Source: Paenarthrobacter histidinolovorans (lineage in GTDB: Bacteria > Actinomycetota > Actinomycetes > Actinomycetales > Micrococcaceae). From it: a stretch of DNA of 64,000 nucleotides. The notes under the pieces are model-generated. The model ran no database searches and was not told where the DNA came from. It saw nothing but the letters and a program-made list of their open reading frames with translations. The stretch spans positions 248,001 to 312,000 of the forward strand of contig NZ_BMPM01000002.1 in assembly GCF_014647595.1 (NCBI RefSeq), read 5' to 3'. Below, one piece after another: positions 37,703 to 46,680 of this stretch (the stretch's first letter is position 1; each line of letters opens with the position of its first letter). A program made the translations under genes and the position numbers.

Positions 37703-39325
37703 ATGGCTTACCCCAACCCCCACCTGTCCCGCCGCCGGATGCTGGCCGCAAGTGCCGCCGTCGTGGTCTCTTTCGCTGCCGCCTCCTGCACAGCCAGCCC
37801 GACGCCGGCCCCCACGCCAGCGGGTCGGACGCCGACCGCTTCGGATCCGTGGCGTCCCGTGGCGCACTTGACCGCTGAAAAGAACTGGCTCAACGATCCC
37901 AACGGTCTGATCCACCACAACGGCACGTACCACGCGTTCTACCAGTACAACCCGCGTGCGAACTCGTGGGGCAACATGTCCTGGGGCCACTCCACCAGCA
38001 CCGACCTGGTGCACTGGGAGCAGCAGCCCGTAGCCATGGAGGCCAGCGGTGAGGAAGAGATCTTCTCCGGCTGCATGGTGATGGACACCAACAACGCCTC
38101 GGGCCTCGGTTCGGCGGAGAACCCTCCCATGGTCGCGCTCTACACCAGCGCCTACGGCAAAAACGGTGCGCTCCCCCAGGGCGCCCAGGCCCAGTCCGTC
38201 GCCTACAGCCTGGACGGCGGCACCACCTGGCAGAAGTACCGCGGCAATCCCGTACTCAACCTCGCACCCACCAACAACAACTTCCGCGACCCCAAGGTCT
38301 TCTGGTACGAGCCGGGCCAGTATTGGGTGATGACCACAGTGGTAGCAGACGCCCAGGTGGTCAAGCTCTTCAAATCCACCGACCTGCTCCACTGGGACTA
38401 CCTCAGCGACTTCTCCGGTGCCGGCGCACAGGGCGGCCTCTGGGAGGTCCCGGAACTTGTGCAGATGAATGTGGACGGCTCGACTGCGAAGAAATGGGTC
38501 ATGCTGCTGAGCATCAACCCCGGCGGAATCGCGGGCGGTTCGGGCATGCAGTACTTCGTGGGCGAGTTTGATGGAACCCGCTTCACGGCAGAGAACGCGG
38601 CCTCCCCGGACGCTCCCCTCAGCGACTCCCAATGGCTGGACCACGGCGCGGACTACTACGCAGCAAACTCCATTTCCGGTGCCCCGGGCGAAAAGCCCGT
38701 GCTGCTGGGCTGGATGGGAAACTGGGACTACGCCCAGAACGTTCCCACGACTCCATGGCGGGGTTCCATGGCAATTCCCAGGGAACTCACGTTGGTCCGG
38801 GGCGAGCGCCGTTACGAGCTGCGATCGGCCATCGCCACCGCGGCGCGGGAAGCCCTTGAACGCCGCAGCGGTGAGGTCAGCAAGAAAAACCTCACCGTCA
38901 CCTCCTCAATCCAGGACCTGGGAGCGGATTTCACAGCTCGCAGCCAGTTGATCGAACTGGATCTGGACCTGACGTCGTCCCGCGAGGCCGGACTCATCCT
39001 GCGCCAGTCCTCCGACGCCAAATCCGGCCTGCGCATCTCCTACACCAAGGAAACGCGGACCGTGAAGGTCGACCGTTCGCACGCGGGAACCACCAATTTC
39101 TCCGAGAAATTCAGTCCGTACCACCAAATCACGCTGCCTTCTGTCGGCAGCGACGGCAAAGTCCGGCTCACGATCCTCCTCGATTCATCGTCCGTGGAAG
39201 TGTTCGCCCAGGATGGTGTGGCCGTCATTTCGGACACGTTCTTCCCGGACTGGGATGCCACGGGATCATCAGTGTTCAGCTTGGACGGCGATTCCACCAT
39301 CTCGGTGCATTCCCGCCCCCTCTAA
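37703..39325 (+). CDS. GH32 levanase / beta-fructofuranosidase, probable Tat lipoprotein
   Basis: Hydrolyses levan, inulin or sucrose at the cell surface. About 540 residues. The N-terminus has twin arginines (SRRRM), a hydrophobic stretch and a lipobox-like AASC, suggesting Tat export and lipid anchoring at about C29. GH32 residues: nucleophile D65 (WLNDPNG), D196 (RDPK) and acid/base E248 (WEVPEL; the usual EC is EV here). A C-terminal beta-sandwich domain follows (about 380-540). ATG at 37703 has AGGA 9 nt upstream. Probably cotranscribed with sacB. Confidence 0.92.
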   Translation: MAYPNPHLSRRRMLAASAAVVVSFAAASCTASPTPAPTPAGRTPTASDPWRPVAHLTAEKNWLNDPNGLIHHNGTYHAFYQYNPRANSWGNMSWGHSTSTDLVHWEQQPVAMEASGEEEIFSGCMVMDTNNASGLGSAENPPMVALYTSAYGKNGALPQGAQAQSVAYSLDGGTTWQKYRGNPVLNLAPTNNNFRDPKVFWYEPGQYWVMTTVVADAQVVKLFKSTDLLHWDYLSDFSGAGAQGGLWEVPELVQMNVDGSTAKKWVMLLSINPGGIAGGSGMQYFVGEFDGTRFTAENAASPDAPLSDSQWLDHGADYYAANSISGAPGEKPVLLGWMGNWDYAQNVPTTPWRGSMAIPRELTLVRGERRYELRSAIATAAREALERRSGEVSKKNLTVTSSIQDLGADFTARSQLIELDLDLTSSREAGLILRQSSDAKSGLRISYTKETRTVKVDRSHAGTTNFSEKFSPYHQITLPSVGSDGKVRLTILLDSSSVEVFAQDGVAVISDTFFPDWDATGSSVFSLDGDSTISVHSRPL

Positions 39326-39392
39326 AGCAACGCGGGGTCAGATATGGCCCATTACGACCCGATTTATGGGCCATATCTGACCCCGCGTTGCT
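39326..39392. terminator. Perfect 27-bp hairpin after the GH32 gene
   Basis: Arms at 39326-39352 and 39366-39392 are exact complements around a 13-nt loop; the left arm begins directly after the stop codon. This is unusually long for an intrinsic terminator. Confidence 0.75.
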
Positions 39393-39412
39393 CTTGCTGT
39401 GCGCAATGAGGA

Positions 39413-39418
39413 TAGTTT
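39413..39418 (+). promoter_or_regulatory. -10 hexamer of leaderless phosphohexomutase promoter
   Basis: TAGTTT with 7 nt before ATG at 39426. Confidence 0.5.
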
Positions 39419-39425
39419 TGACCCT

Positions 39426-41171
39426 ATGACATCCAGCGATGCCGCATTAGAACAGCTGATCACCGACGCCCGCCAATGGGCTTCCCACGACCCGGACCCG
39501 ACCACGACGACGGCGCTCCTGGAGCTCGCCGACCTCGCCAGTGCAGGCGATGCGGGAGCTGTCCAGGAACTTGGCGACAGCTTCAACGGCACCCTCCAGT
39601 TCGGCACGGCAGGCCTGCGCGCAGCCCTCGGTCCCGGCCCGAACCGAATGAACCGGGTGGTCGTCCGCCGGGCAGCGGCAGGCCTGGCGGCCTTCCTCAC
39701 CGAAACGGTCGCCGCGGCAGCCCCGGGAACCCGGCCACGCGCCGTCGTCGGCTTTGACGCACGCCACAACTCGGACATCTTCGCCGAAGAAACGGCGGCC
39801 ATCTTCACAGCCGCCGGTATCGAGACGTTCCTCATGCCAGCGGCGCTTCCGACGCCGTTGCTCGCCTACGCGGTCAGAAACCTCGACTGCGACGGCGGCG
39901 TGATGGTCACTGCCAGCCACAACCCACCGCAAGACAACGGCTACAAGGTCTACTTGGGCCGTCATGCTGTGTCCGGAAGCGGCCGCGGTGCCCAGATCGT
40001 TGCACCCTACGATGCCAGGATCGCGGCGAAGATCGACGCCGTCGGCGCGCTGGACTCCATTGAGTTGGCCGATTCCGGCTGGTCGGTACTGCCGACGTCC
40101 ATCGCCTCGGACTACGAAGCCGCCATGGCCGGGCTGGTTGACCGTGAACACTTCCCGGCCCGGGACCTGAAAATTGTCCTGACTCCGATGCACGGCGTGG
40201 GTGGCGGGACGGCCGTCTCCGTCCTGAACGCCGCAGGGTTCAGCGACGTTACCCTTGTGGCCGAGCAGGCCGAACCCGACCCCGACTTCCCCACCGTCGC
40301 TTTCCCGAATCCGGAAGAACCCGGGGCGTTGGACCTGGCGCTCGCTGCGGCGGCTGCTGCCGGCGCAGACATCGTGCTGGCCAATGATCCCGACGCCGAC
40401 CGCGCTGCCGTTGCCGCGTTGGACCCCACGAGCGGTGCTTGGCGCATGCTGCGTGGTGACGAAGTTGGCGCCTTGCTGGGAGCCCACATCGTGGCCCGGT
40501 TGGCCGCTGCCACCGGGGACGAACCACATGCCGGCGTCTTCGCCAACTCGATCGTTTCGTCACGGCTGCTCTCGAGGATTGCAGCTGCCGCAGGCTACGC
40601 CCACGAGGAAACACTCACGGGTTTCAAGTGGATTTCCCGCGTGCCGGGCCTCACCTACGGGTACGAAGAAGCCCTGGGCTACTGTGTGGCACCGGACCTG
40701 GTACGCGACAAGGACGGTATCTCAGCGGCCGTGCTGATCGCCGAACTGGCGGCGGCCGCCAAGGCCGAGGGCAGGACAATCTTCGACACCCTGGACGACT
40801 TGTATCTGGTCCACGGCCTGCACGCCAGCGACCAGTTGAGCATCCGGGTTGCTGATCTGGGTCTTCTCGATGCCATGATGAACCGGCTCCGGGTCAACCC
40901 ACCGGAAGCGTTCGGAGGGTCCTCGGTGGAAGTTTCCGTTGACCTGGCCGAAGGCAGCGACAACCTTCCTCCCACGGACGGGCTGCTGTACATCACGCGG
41001 GACCAGAGCCGCGTCATCATCCGGCCCAGCGGCACCGAACCCAAACTCAAGTGCTACCTGGAAGTGATCCGCCCCGTGGAATCCGCGGCGGAACTCCCGG
41101 AAGCGCGCCAAGCCGCGCGGACCTCCCTGGACGATGTCCTCAGGGATGTCCGCGAAGCACTGGGACAGTGA
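39426..41171 (+). CDS. Phosphoglucomutase/phosphomannomutase
   Basis: Interconverts hexose-1- and hexose-6-phosphates in the cytoplasm. About 581 residues of the alpha-D-phosphohexomutase superfamily. Motifs: early FGTAGLRAALGPGPNRMN, phosphoserine loop VTASHNPPQDNGYK (Ser about 164), metal loop DPDADR, sugar loop GFKWISRV and E-E-A-LGY, and phosphate loop RPSGTEPKLK. ATG at 39426 is preferred over 39399, because a -10 hexamer lies 7 nt upstream and the family starts there. It may channel glucose freed by levansucrase, an inference from position only. Confidence 0.9.
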   Translation: MTSSDAALEQLITDARQWASHDPDPTTTTALLELADLASAGDAGAVQELGDSFNGTLQFGTAGLRAALGPGPNRMNRVVVRRAAAGLAAFLTETVAAAAPGTRPRAVVGFDARHNSDIFAEETAAIFTAAGIETFLMPAALPTPLLAYAVRNLDCDGGVMVTASHNPPQDNGYKVYLGRHAVSGSGRGAQIVAPYDARIAAKIDAVGALDSIELADSGWSVLPTSIASDYEAAMAGLVDREHFPARDLKIVLTPMHGVGGGTAVSVLNAAGFSDVTLVAEQAEPDPDFPTVAFPNPEEPGALDLALAAAAAAGADIVLANDPDADRAAVAALDPTSGAWRMLRGDEVGALLGAHIVARLAAATGDEPHAGVFANSIVSSRLLSRIAAAAGYAHEETLTGFKWISRVPGLTYGYEEALGYCVAPDLVRDKDGISAAVLIAELAAAAKAEGRTIFDTLDDLYLVHGLHASDQLSIRVADLGLLDAMMNRLRVNPPEAFGGSSVEVSVDLAEGSDNLPPTDGLLYITRDQSRVIIRPSGTEPKLKCYLEVIRPVESAAELPEARQAARTSLDDVLRDVREALGQ

Positions 41172-41175
41172 CTTC

Positions 41176-41556
41176 CTAGAGCTCGACCTCAACAAAGCCG
41201 TCCACCAGGCGCGTGGCGAAGGCGTCAAGGCGGAGCCCGGGATTGGTGAAGCACTCACCCGTTTCGAGGTCGTAGACCTCTTTGTGCAGCGGCGAGGCTA
41301 TGGTGGGCCGGCTTCCGCGGGAGCCGATGATGCCGCGCGCCATGACGTTGGCCAGTGTCGCCGGATCCTGCTGGGCTACGGCGAAAACTTCCGAGGGCCC
41401 GGTGCGGAACAGTGCGACCTGCCGGCCTTCGATCAATGCCGCTTCTCCCCAGGCGGGCTCAAGCTCGTCCAGGGGGCAAACACGGTGCCAGGCGGCGGTT
41501 TCGGTCAGGTCTCCGGCACTGTCAAGAGTCTCGGCACGGTCCAGAATTACGGTCAT
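41176..41556 (-). CDS. nirD: Nitrite reductase small subunit
   Basis: Partner of NirB in NADH-dependent assimilatory nitrite reductase. It has 126 residues with a Rieske-like fold (WHRVCPLDELEPAWGEAALIEG at the start in pieces, SPLHKEVYDLETGECF near the end). The Cys/His cluster ligands of true Rieske proteins are absent, as is normal for NirD. ATG at 41556 has GAGAGG about 8 nt upstream. Unusually for a pair commonly found as nirBD, it is transcribed divergently from nirB, sharing a 281-bp control region. Confidence 0.9.
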   Translation of the reverse strand: MTVILDRAETLDSAGDLTETAAWHRVCPLDELEPAWGEAALIEGRQVALFRTGPSEVFAVAQQDPATLANVMARGIIGSRGSRPTIASPLHKEVYDLETGECFTNPGLRLDAFATRLVDGFVEVEL

Positions 41557-41710
41557 TTCAGCCCCTCTCACTGTGTCCGGGGGCAGGCACATTCCCTCAT
41601 CACTCCCCGGACCGGGCCACGCTTGCGGCCACTCCTCCACGCTAGGACCGGGGTGTTTCAACCGGGGTGCTCGTTTGTGTCCAGCGGGTAAAAGACACCT
41701 CACACATGCA

Positions 41711-41786
41711 GAAACGCGTTCGTGATGCAGAAGTTAAGACCACGAAACAAAGGGGAAACTGAAGCGAAACTGCCCGTCCCTAGGCT
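41711..41786. promoter_or_regulatory. nirB promoter with 11-bp-periodic GlnR-like array
   Basis: GAAAC, GTGAT, GTTAA, GAAAC, GAAAC and GAAAC begin at 41711, 41722, 41733, 41744, 41755 and 41766, all exactly 11 bp apart, matching the gTnAC-N6-GaAAC form of GlnR sites. A TAGGCT -10 is at 41781-41786, and GAAAGG lies 7 nt before the nirB GTG. Confidence 0.65.
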
Positions 41787-41837
41787 GGGAACACAAGTTG
41801 CGGAGATCCGTCTGCAACATCTGCGAAAGGCCCACCA

Positions 41838-44450
41838 GTGACCGGACACACTTCAAGCACAGTGACTCCACGCCGCGTCGTCGTTATCGGCGGCGGACCT
41901 GCTGCCCACCGTTTCACCGACGCCATGGTCAATCGCGGTCTTGAAGGCTGGCAGCTCACGGTACTGACCGAGGAGGCCCACCTCCCCTACGACCGCGTGG
42001 CATTGAGCAAGGCCCTCACGGAAACGGACGTCGACCTCACCTTGGGCGATGCGTCCATGTGGGAGCACAAGGCTGTGGAATTGAAGACCGGCGAGCGCGC
42101 GGTCAGGATTGATCCCGTTGCCCGGAACGTGGTGACCGCGTCGGGCAACGTTTATGGATACGACCATGTAGTCGTGGCAACCGGTTCCGATGCCGCCCGG
42201 CTCCCCATTCCCGGCTCCGAACACACCCACGTGTACCGCACGCTCGAGGACGTCTGGTCCATCAACAAGGCCATCGCGGAGTTGACCACGAAGCTCGGCC
42301 GGAAGGTCAACGCGGTAACCATCGGCGGCGGCCTCCTGGGTCTCGAATCTGCTGCCGGCACGGAGCAACTGGGCGCAACACCGGTTGTCATCAACGGCTC
42401 CCCGTGGCTGATGAACACCCAACTGGACGAAGGCGCGGGCCAGGCGTTGGGCCGCTTGATCGCGGCCAAGGGTTTCGAAGTGCACGGTGGTGTCTTCCCG
42501 TCCGAAGTAATAGCCGACGACGACGGCCAGGTCACCGGTGTCCTGATGGCTGACGGGCGCACCATCGACGCCGACCTCGTGATCGTCGCCATCGGCGTCA
42601 GGCCCCGCGACGAGCTGTTCCGCGCAGCCGAAGGCGAAGAACAGCTCTTCAGCCTGGGCCAGCGGGGAGGCGTGGTCATCAACGATTTTTGCGCCACTGA
42701 GGTGGAAGGCATCTGGGCCATCGGCGAGGTGGCCAACTTCGAGGGCATGTGCCTGGGACTCGTAGCTCCGGCAAACACCATGGCCGAGATCGTTGCCGAC
42801 CGCTTGCACGGTGGCGAAGCGACGTTCCCCGGTTTTGACACTGCCACCAAGCTCAAGTTGTCCGGCGTGGACGTTGCCAGCTTCGGTGACGCCTTCGCCA
42901 GGACCGAGCACTCCCTCGAGATCGTGTACGCCGACCCCGCCCGCGGCGTTTACCAAAAGATCGTCACCACGGATGATGCAAAGACTCTCCTCGGCGGCAT
43001 CTTCGTGGGCGATGCTTCGCCCTACATGAGCCTGCGCCCCCTCCTGGGCCGCGAACTGTCCGCCGAACCGGGGGCGTACCTGAGCGCTGCCGGCGGCGGT
43101 GAGGCTCCTGAGACTGAACTTCCCGATGACGCGATCCTGTGCTCGTGCAACAACGTGGCCGCCGGAACCATCCGCGACACCATCAACGGCTGTGGCGCCT
43201 GTGAAGGCAATGCCCCGGTGCAGGAACTCAGCGAACTCAAGGGCTGCACCCGTGCCGGCACCCAGTGCGGTTCGTGCGTTCCCATGCTGAAGAAGCTCCT
43301 GGAGGGCGAACTCACCAAGTCGGGCATTGAGGTCTCCAAAGCCCTCTGCGAGCACATCAGCCTTTCCCGACAAGAACTCTTTGACGCCATCCGGGTCCTG
43401 GAACTGACGTCTTTCGAAGACATCATGGCCAAGTACGGGACCGGTGCCGGGTGCGACATCTGCAAGCCGACCATCGCGTCCATCCTGGCCAGCCAGCACT
43501 CTGCCTACGTCCTGGACGCCGGGCGTGGTTCGCTGCAGGACACCAACGACCGTGCCCTGGCAAACATGCAGAAGGACGGCACCTACTCGGTGGTTCCCCG
43601 CATTGCCGGCGGCGAGATTACGCCTAAGGGCCTCGGCGTCATCGCGGCGGTTGCCGAGAAATACAACCTCTACACCAAGATCACCGGTGGGCAGCGGATC
43701 GACATGTTCGGTGCACGGCTCGAACAGCTGCCGGACATCTGGAAGGAACTGGTGGACGCCGGCTTCGAGTCCGGCCAAGCCTACGGCAAGAGCCTGCGCA
43801 CGGTGAAGTCCTGTGTTGGATCCACGTGGTGCCGGTTCGGCGTCCAGGATTCCGTGGCCATGGCCATCGCCTTGGAACTGCGCTACCGCGGCCTGCGCAG
43901 CCCGCACAAGCTCAAGATGGGTGTTTCCGGTTGCGCCCGCGAGTGCGCCGAAGCCCGGGGCAAGGATGTCGGAGTGATCGCCACTGCAGATGGCTGGAAC
44001 CTTTACGTGGGCGGCAACGGCGGTGCCACTCCGGCGCACGCCAAACTGCTGGCCAAGGACCTGGACGACGAAACGCTGCTGAAGTACATCGACCGTTACC
44101 TGATGTACTACATCCGAACGGCCGACCGCCTGCAGCGCACTGCCCGCTGGCAGGAAGAACTCGACGGCGACATCAAGCACGTCGAGGACGTCGTGGTCCA
44201 CGACTCCCTGGGCATTGCCGCTGAACTTGAAGCCGCCATGGCCAAGCACATCGACACCTACGAGGACGAGTGGGCGGAGACCCTGAAGGATCCGGAGCGC
44301 CTCCGCCGTTTCCGTTCCTTCGTGAACGCGCCCAACCAAAAGGACGAGTCCATCTCCTTCGTTCCGGAGCGCGGCCAGATCCGCCCTGCCACGAACGAAG
44401 AAAAGGGCGGCGTGCTGATCGCCTCCACCATCCCGGTCCGCAGCGAATAA
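41838..44450 (+). CDS. nirB: NADH-dependent nitrite reductase large subunit
   Basis: Reduces nitrite to ammonium with NADH, FAD, [2Fe-2S], [4Fe-4S] and siroheme. It has 870 residues. Order: FAD/NAD oxidoreductase (VVVIGGGPAAHRF at the start; TIGGGLLGLESAAG), a BFD-type domain with CSCNNV ... CGSC (about 434-495), a second BFD-like segment, then ferredoxin-like and siroheme domains with C-x5-C (CVGSTWC) and C-x3-C (CARECAE) cluster ligands. It is followed by cobA and nnaR 12 nt apart each, so siroheme supply and regulation are in the same operon. Confidence 0.95.
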   Translation: MTGHTSSTVTPRRVVVIGGGPAAHRFTDAMVNRGLEGWQLTVLTEEAHLPYDRVALSKALTETDVDLTLGDASMWEHKAVELKTGERAVRIDPVARNVVTASGNVYGYDHVVVATGSDAARLPIPGSEHTHVYRTLEDVWSINKAIAELTTKLGRKVNAVTIGGGLLGLESAAGTEQLGATPVVINGSPWLMNTQLDEGAGQALGRLIAAKGFEVHGGVFPSEVIADDDGQVTGVLMADGRTIDADLVIVAIGVRPRDELFRAAEGEEQLFSLGQRGGVVINDFCATEVEGIWAIGEVANFEGMCLGLVAPANTMAEIVADRLHGGEATFPGFDTATKLKLSGVDVASFGDAFARTEHSLEIVYADPARGVYQKIVTTDDAKTLLGGIFVGDASPYMSLRPLLGRELSAEPGAYLSAAGGGEAPETELPDDAILCSCNNVAAGTIRDTINGCGACEGNAPVQELSELKGCTRAGTQCGSCVPMLKKLLEGELTKSGIEVSKALCEHISLSRQELFDAIRVLELTSFEDIMAKYGTGAGCDICKPTIASILASQHSAYVLDAGRGSLQDTNDRALANMQKDGTYSVVPRIAGGEITPKGLGVIAAVAEKYNLYTKITGGQRIDMFGARLEQLPDIWKELVDAGFESGQAYGKSLRTVKSCVGSTWCRFGVQDSVAMAIALELRYRGLRSPHKLKMGVSGCARECAEARGKDVGVIATADGWNLYVGGNGGATPAHAKLLAKDLDDETLLKYIDRYLMYYIRTADRLQRTARWQEELDGDIKHVEDVVVHDSLGIAAELEAAMAKHIDTYEDEWAETLKDPERLRRFRSFVNAPNQKDESISFVPERGQIRPATNEEKGGVLIASTIPVRSE

Positions 44451-44462
44451 CAAGGGGTCCCC

Positions 44463-45497
44463 ATGCAGCTCACCATTGATCTGACCGACCGTGATGTCCT
44501 GGTCACAGGATCTGACAGGACCGCCCGGCAGGCTGTGCGGCGTTATCGGAGGGCCGGTGCGAATGTCTACCGGCTGAGCACGCCCGACGGCGTACCGGCC
44601 GACGGCCAGCTTCCCGAGCGCCCGTTCCTGGTGGCGGTAGTGGACGACGGCGACGAAGGCTGGGGTGCGCTGGTAGACCGGTGCCGTGAGGCCGGCATCC
44701 CCGTGGCGTTCGAGCCGTCCCCGGGCGCCGATGGGCACGTGACACTTGTGGGCGGTGGCCCCGGAAGCCTTGAGTTGCTTACCGTGGGTGCTGTCGATGC
44801 TTTGCGGAACGCCGACGTTGTTTTCTTCGACCGTTTGGCTCCCTATCAGGAACTGGCCGGCCTGACCTCCGCAGACCTTGTGGATGTTGGGAAGCAGCCC
44901 GGCCTGCACAAGGTGACGCAACGCGACATTGAGAAACTCATGGTGGAAGCTGCGCTGCTGGGAAAGAACGTGGTCAGGCTCAAGGGCGGTGACCCCTACG
45001 TCTTCGGCCGTGGCGGGGAAGAGGTAGCCGCTTGTGTTGCGGCCGGTGTTCCGGTCCGGGTGATTTCCGGTGTCACAAGCGCCATCTCCGTGCCTGCTGC
45101 CGCGGGCATTCCGGTGACGCACCGCGAAGTGAGCCACATGTTCACGGTGGTATCCGGGCACGCACCCCTGACGGAGAAGGAGCACACCCACCTTGCCGGG
45201 CTCGGCGGGACGATCATTGTCCTCATGGGTATTGGCACTCTCCCCCAGCTGGCGGCCGGGCTGCGGCGGGCCGGGATGAATCCTCAGATGCCCATGGCTG
45301 TGGTGGAACGTGGTTACCGGCCGGGGCAGCGCACCACTATTGCCGACCTCGGTAGTATCGAAACGGCAGCGACCGGCTGCAGCAACCCTGCCGTGCTGGT
45401 CATCGGTGAGGTGGTCCGGGTTGCCGAGGCCAACCGGAATCACGCCGAAGCATCCGCTGAACTGAGCCGACTTGCGGCTTCGCTCCTTGAAGCCTGA
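44463..45497 (+). CDS. cobA: Uroporphyrinogen-III C-methyltransferase
   Basis: Makes precorrin-2 from uroporphyrinogen III and two SAM, the first step to siroheme for NirB. It has 344 residues. The C-terminal ~240 residues form a complete SUMT domain (VTLVGGGPGSLELLTVGA, VRLKGGDPYVFGRGGEE, PVTHREVS). The N-terminal ~85 residues resemble the NAD-binding part of CysG/Met8 but are reduced (LVTGSDRTARQAVRRY), so precorrin-2 dehydrogenase activity is doubtful. It sits 12 nt after nirB; ATG has an AAGGGG upstream. Confidence 0.9.
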   Translation: MQLTIDLTDRDVLVTGSDRTARQAVRRYRRAGANVYRLSTPDGVPADGQLPERPFLVAVVDDGDEGWGALVDRCREAGIPVAFEPSPGADGHVTLVGGGPGSLELLTVGAVDALRNADVVFFDRLAPYQELAGLTSADLVDVGKQPGLHKVTQRDIEKLMVEAALLGKNVVRLKGGDPYVFGRGGEEVAACVAAGVPVRVISGVTSAISVPAAAGIPVTHREVSHMFTVVSGHAPLTEKEHTHLAGLGGTIIVLMGIGTLPQLAAGLRRAGMNPQMPMAVVERGYRPGQRTTIADLGSIETAATGCSNPAVLVIGEVVRVAEANRNHAEASAELSRLAASLLEA

Positions 45498-45509
45498 AGG
45501 TAAGAACAC

Positions 45510-46667
45510 ATGACTGTTGCACGTGCCATCGAAATCGCGGACCCCAACGCCACTCCGGAGGCTTCCGAGGCGCCAGACGCGCCCTTGGACGGATTCCGGA
45601 TCGGCGTCACCTCGCACCGCCGTTCCCGTGACCTCATCGAGGCACTGGAACGGCGCGGTGCGAGCGTTCTGCACGCTCCTGCCCTGAAGATCGCCCCCGT
45701 CCAGGAGGACATGGTCCTGGTTGAGGACACCCGGACCATCATTGAGGCGAAACCGGACATCTGCATAGCCACCACCGCGTACGGCATGCGGCGGTGGTGC
45801 GAGGCCGCCGATTCCTTTGGCATCGGCGAGCAGCTCCTGGAGACCTTGTCTGCCTGCCGCATGTTCGTCAGGGGACCGAAGGCCCGCGGTGCAGTACGCG
45901 CGGCCGGGCTGGCCGACGTCGGAATCAGCAGCGACGAAACCACTGCCACCCTGGTGGACATGCTCCTGGTGGAGGGTGTGCGCGGCAAGACCGTGGCTGT
46001 GCAGTTGCACGGGTACACGGACGTTCGCCAGCTTGAGCGGCTCCGCATGTCCGGCGCGACCGTCCTGACGGTAACTCCGTACCGCTGGGTCAAGCCCGAT
46101 GGTGAGGATAAGTTGCCGCGCCTGATCGAGGCCGTGGTCAATGGGAACCTTGACGTCCTGACCTTCACCAGCGCCCCGGCGGTGGACGCCATGTGGAGCA
46201 CCGCGCATGAGATGGGCCTCTACCGCCAGCTCATTGAAGCGCTCAAGGGCCCGGTGACAGTGGCCGCCGTCGGGCCGGTGACTGCCCAGCCCCTGGTCGA
46301 CGCCGGGCTGACGCCGCTGATACCCGACCGTTACCGCATGGGCGCGCTCATTCGCTTGGTGACCGAGCACTTGTCCTTGAACCACGTTCGCCGCCTGGAG
46401 ACGAAGAATGCCACCATCGAGCTGCGCGGACGGTGCCTTCGGATCAATGGCGAAGTGGTGGAGCTGGCCCCTGCTCCCCTGCTGCTGCTGCGGGCGCTGC
46501 TTGGCGCGGGCGGGGCGGTCTTGTCGCGCGAAGCGCTCTCTGACCTGCTGGATCTGCGCGGTTCCGTTCATGCCCTGGACATGACGGTCAGCCGGCTGCG
46601 GTCCGCGCTCCCGGACGGCAAGCTTGTGGAAACAGTGGTCAAACGTGGATACCGGCTGCGGGCATAG
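45510..46667 (+). CDS. nnaR: HemD-like/winged-helix nitrate assimilation regulator (NnaR type)
   Basis: A 385-residue fusion: a uroporphyrinogen-III synthase-like domain (about 20-275) and an OmpR-type winged-helix DNA-binding domain (about 285-385; SREALSDLLDL, HALDMTVSRLRSAL, VETVVKRGYRLRA). The same fusion occurs in mycobacteria (Rv0260c) and Streptomyces, where NnaR works with GlnR on nitrate/nitrite genes. Placed 12 nt after cobA behind nirB, it likely regulates these and possibly the nas operon. Whether it still makes uroporphyrinogen III is open; a housekeeping hemD is expected elsewhere. Confidence 0.9.
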   Translation: MTVARAIEIADPNATPEASEAPDAPLDGFRIGVTSHRRSRDLIEALERRGASVLHAPALKIAPVQEDMVLVEDTRTIIEAKPDICIATTAYGMRRWCEAADSFGIGEQLLETLSACRMFVRGPKARGAVRAAGLADVGISSDETTATLVDMLLVEGVRGKTVAVQLHGYTDVRQLERLRMSGATVLTVTPYRWVKPDGEDKLPRLIEAVVNGNLDVLTFTSAPAVDAMWSTAHEMGLYRQLIEALKGPVTVAAVGPVTAQPLVDAGLTPLIPDRYRMGALIRLVTEHLSLNHVRRLETKNATIELRGRCLRINGEVVELAPAPLLLLRALLGAGGAVLSREALSDLLDLRGSVHALDMTVSRLRSALPDGKLVETVVKRGYRLRA

Positions 46668-46680
46668 GGTTCCGGCCACG

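Noticed and set aside
41853..46679. A 1608-codon open frame antisense to nirB-cobA-nnaR
   Set aside because: High GC at third codon positions leaves the opposite strand open. The plus strand encodes three complete, well-known proteins.
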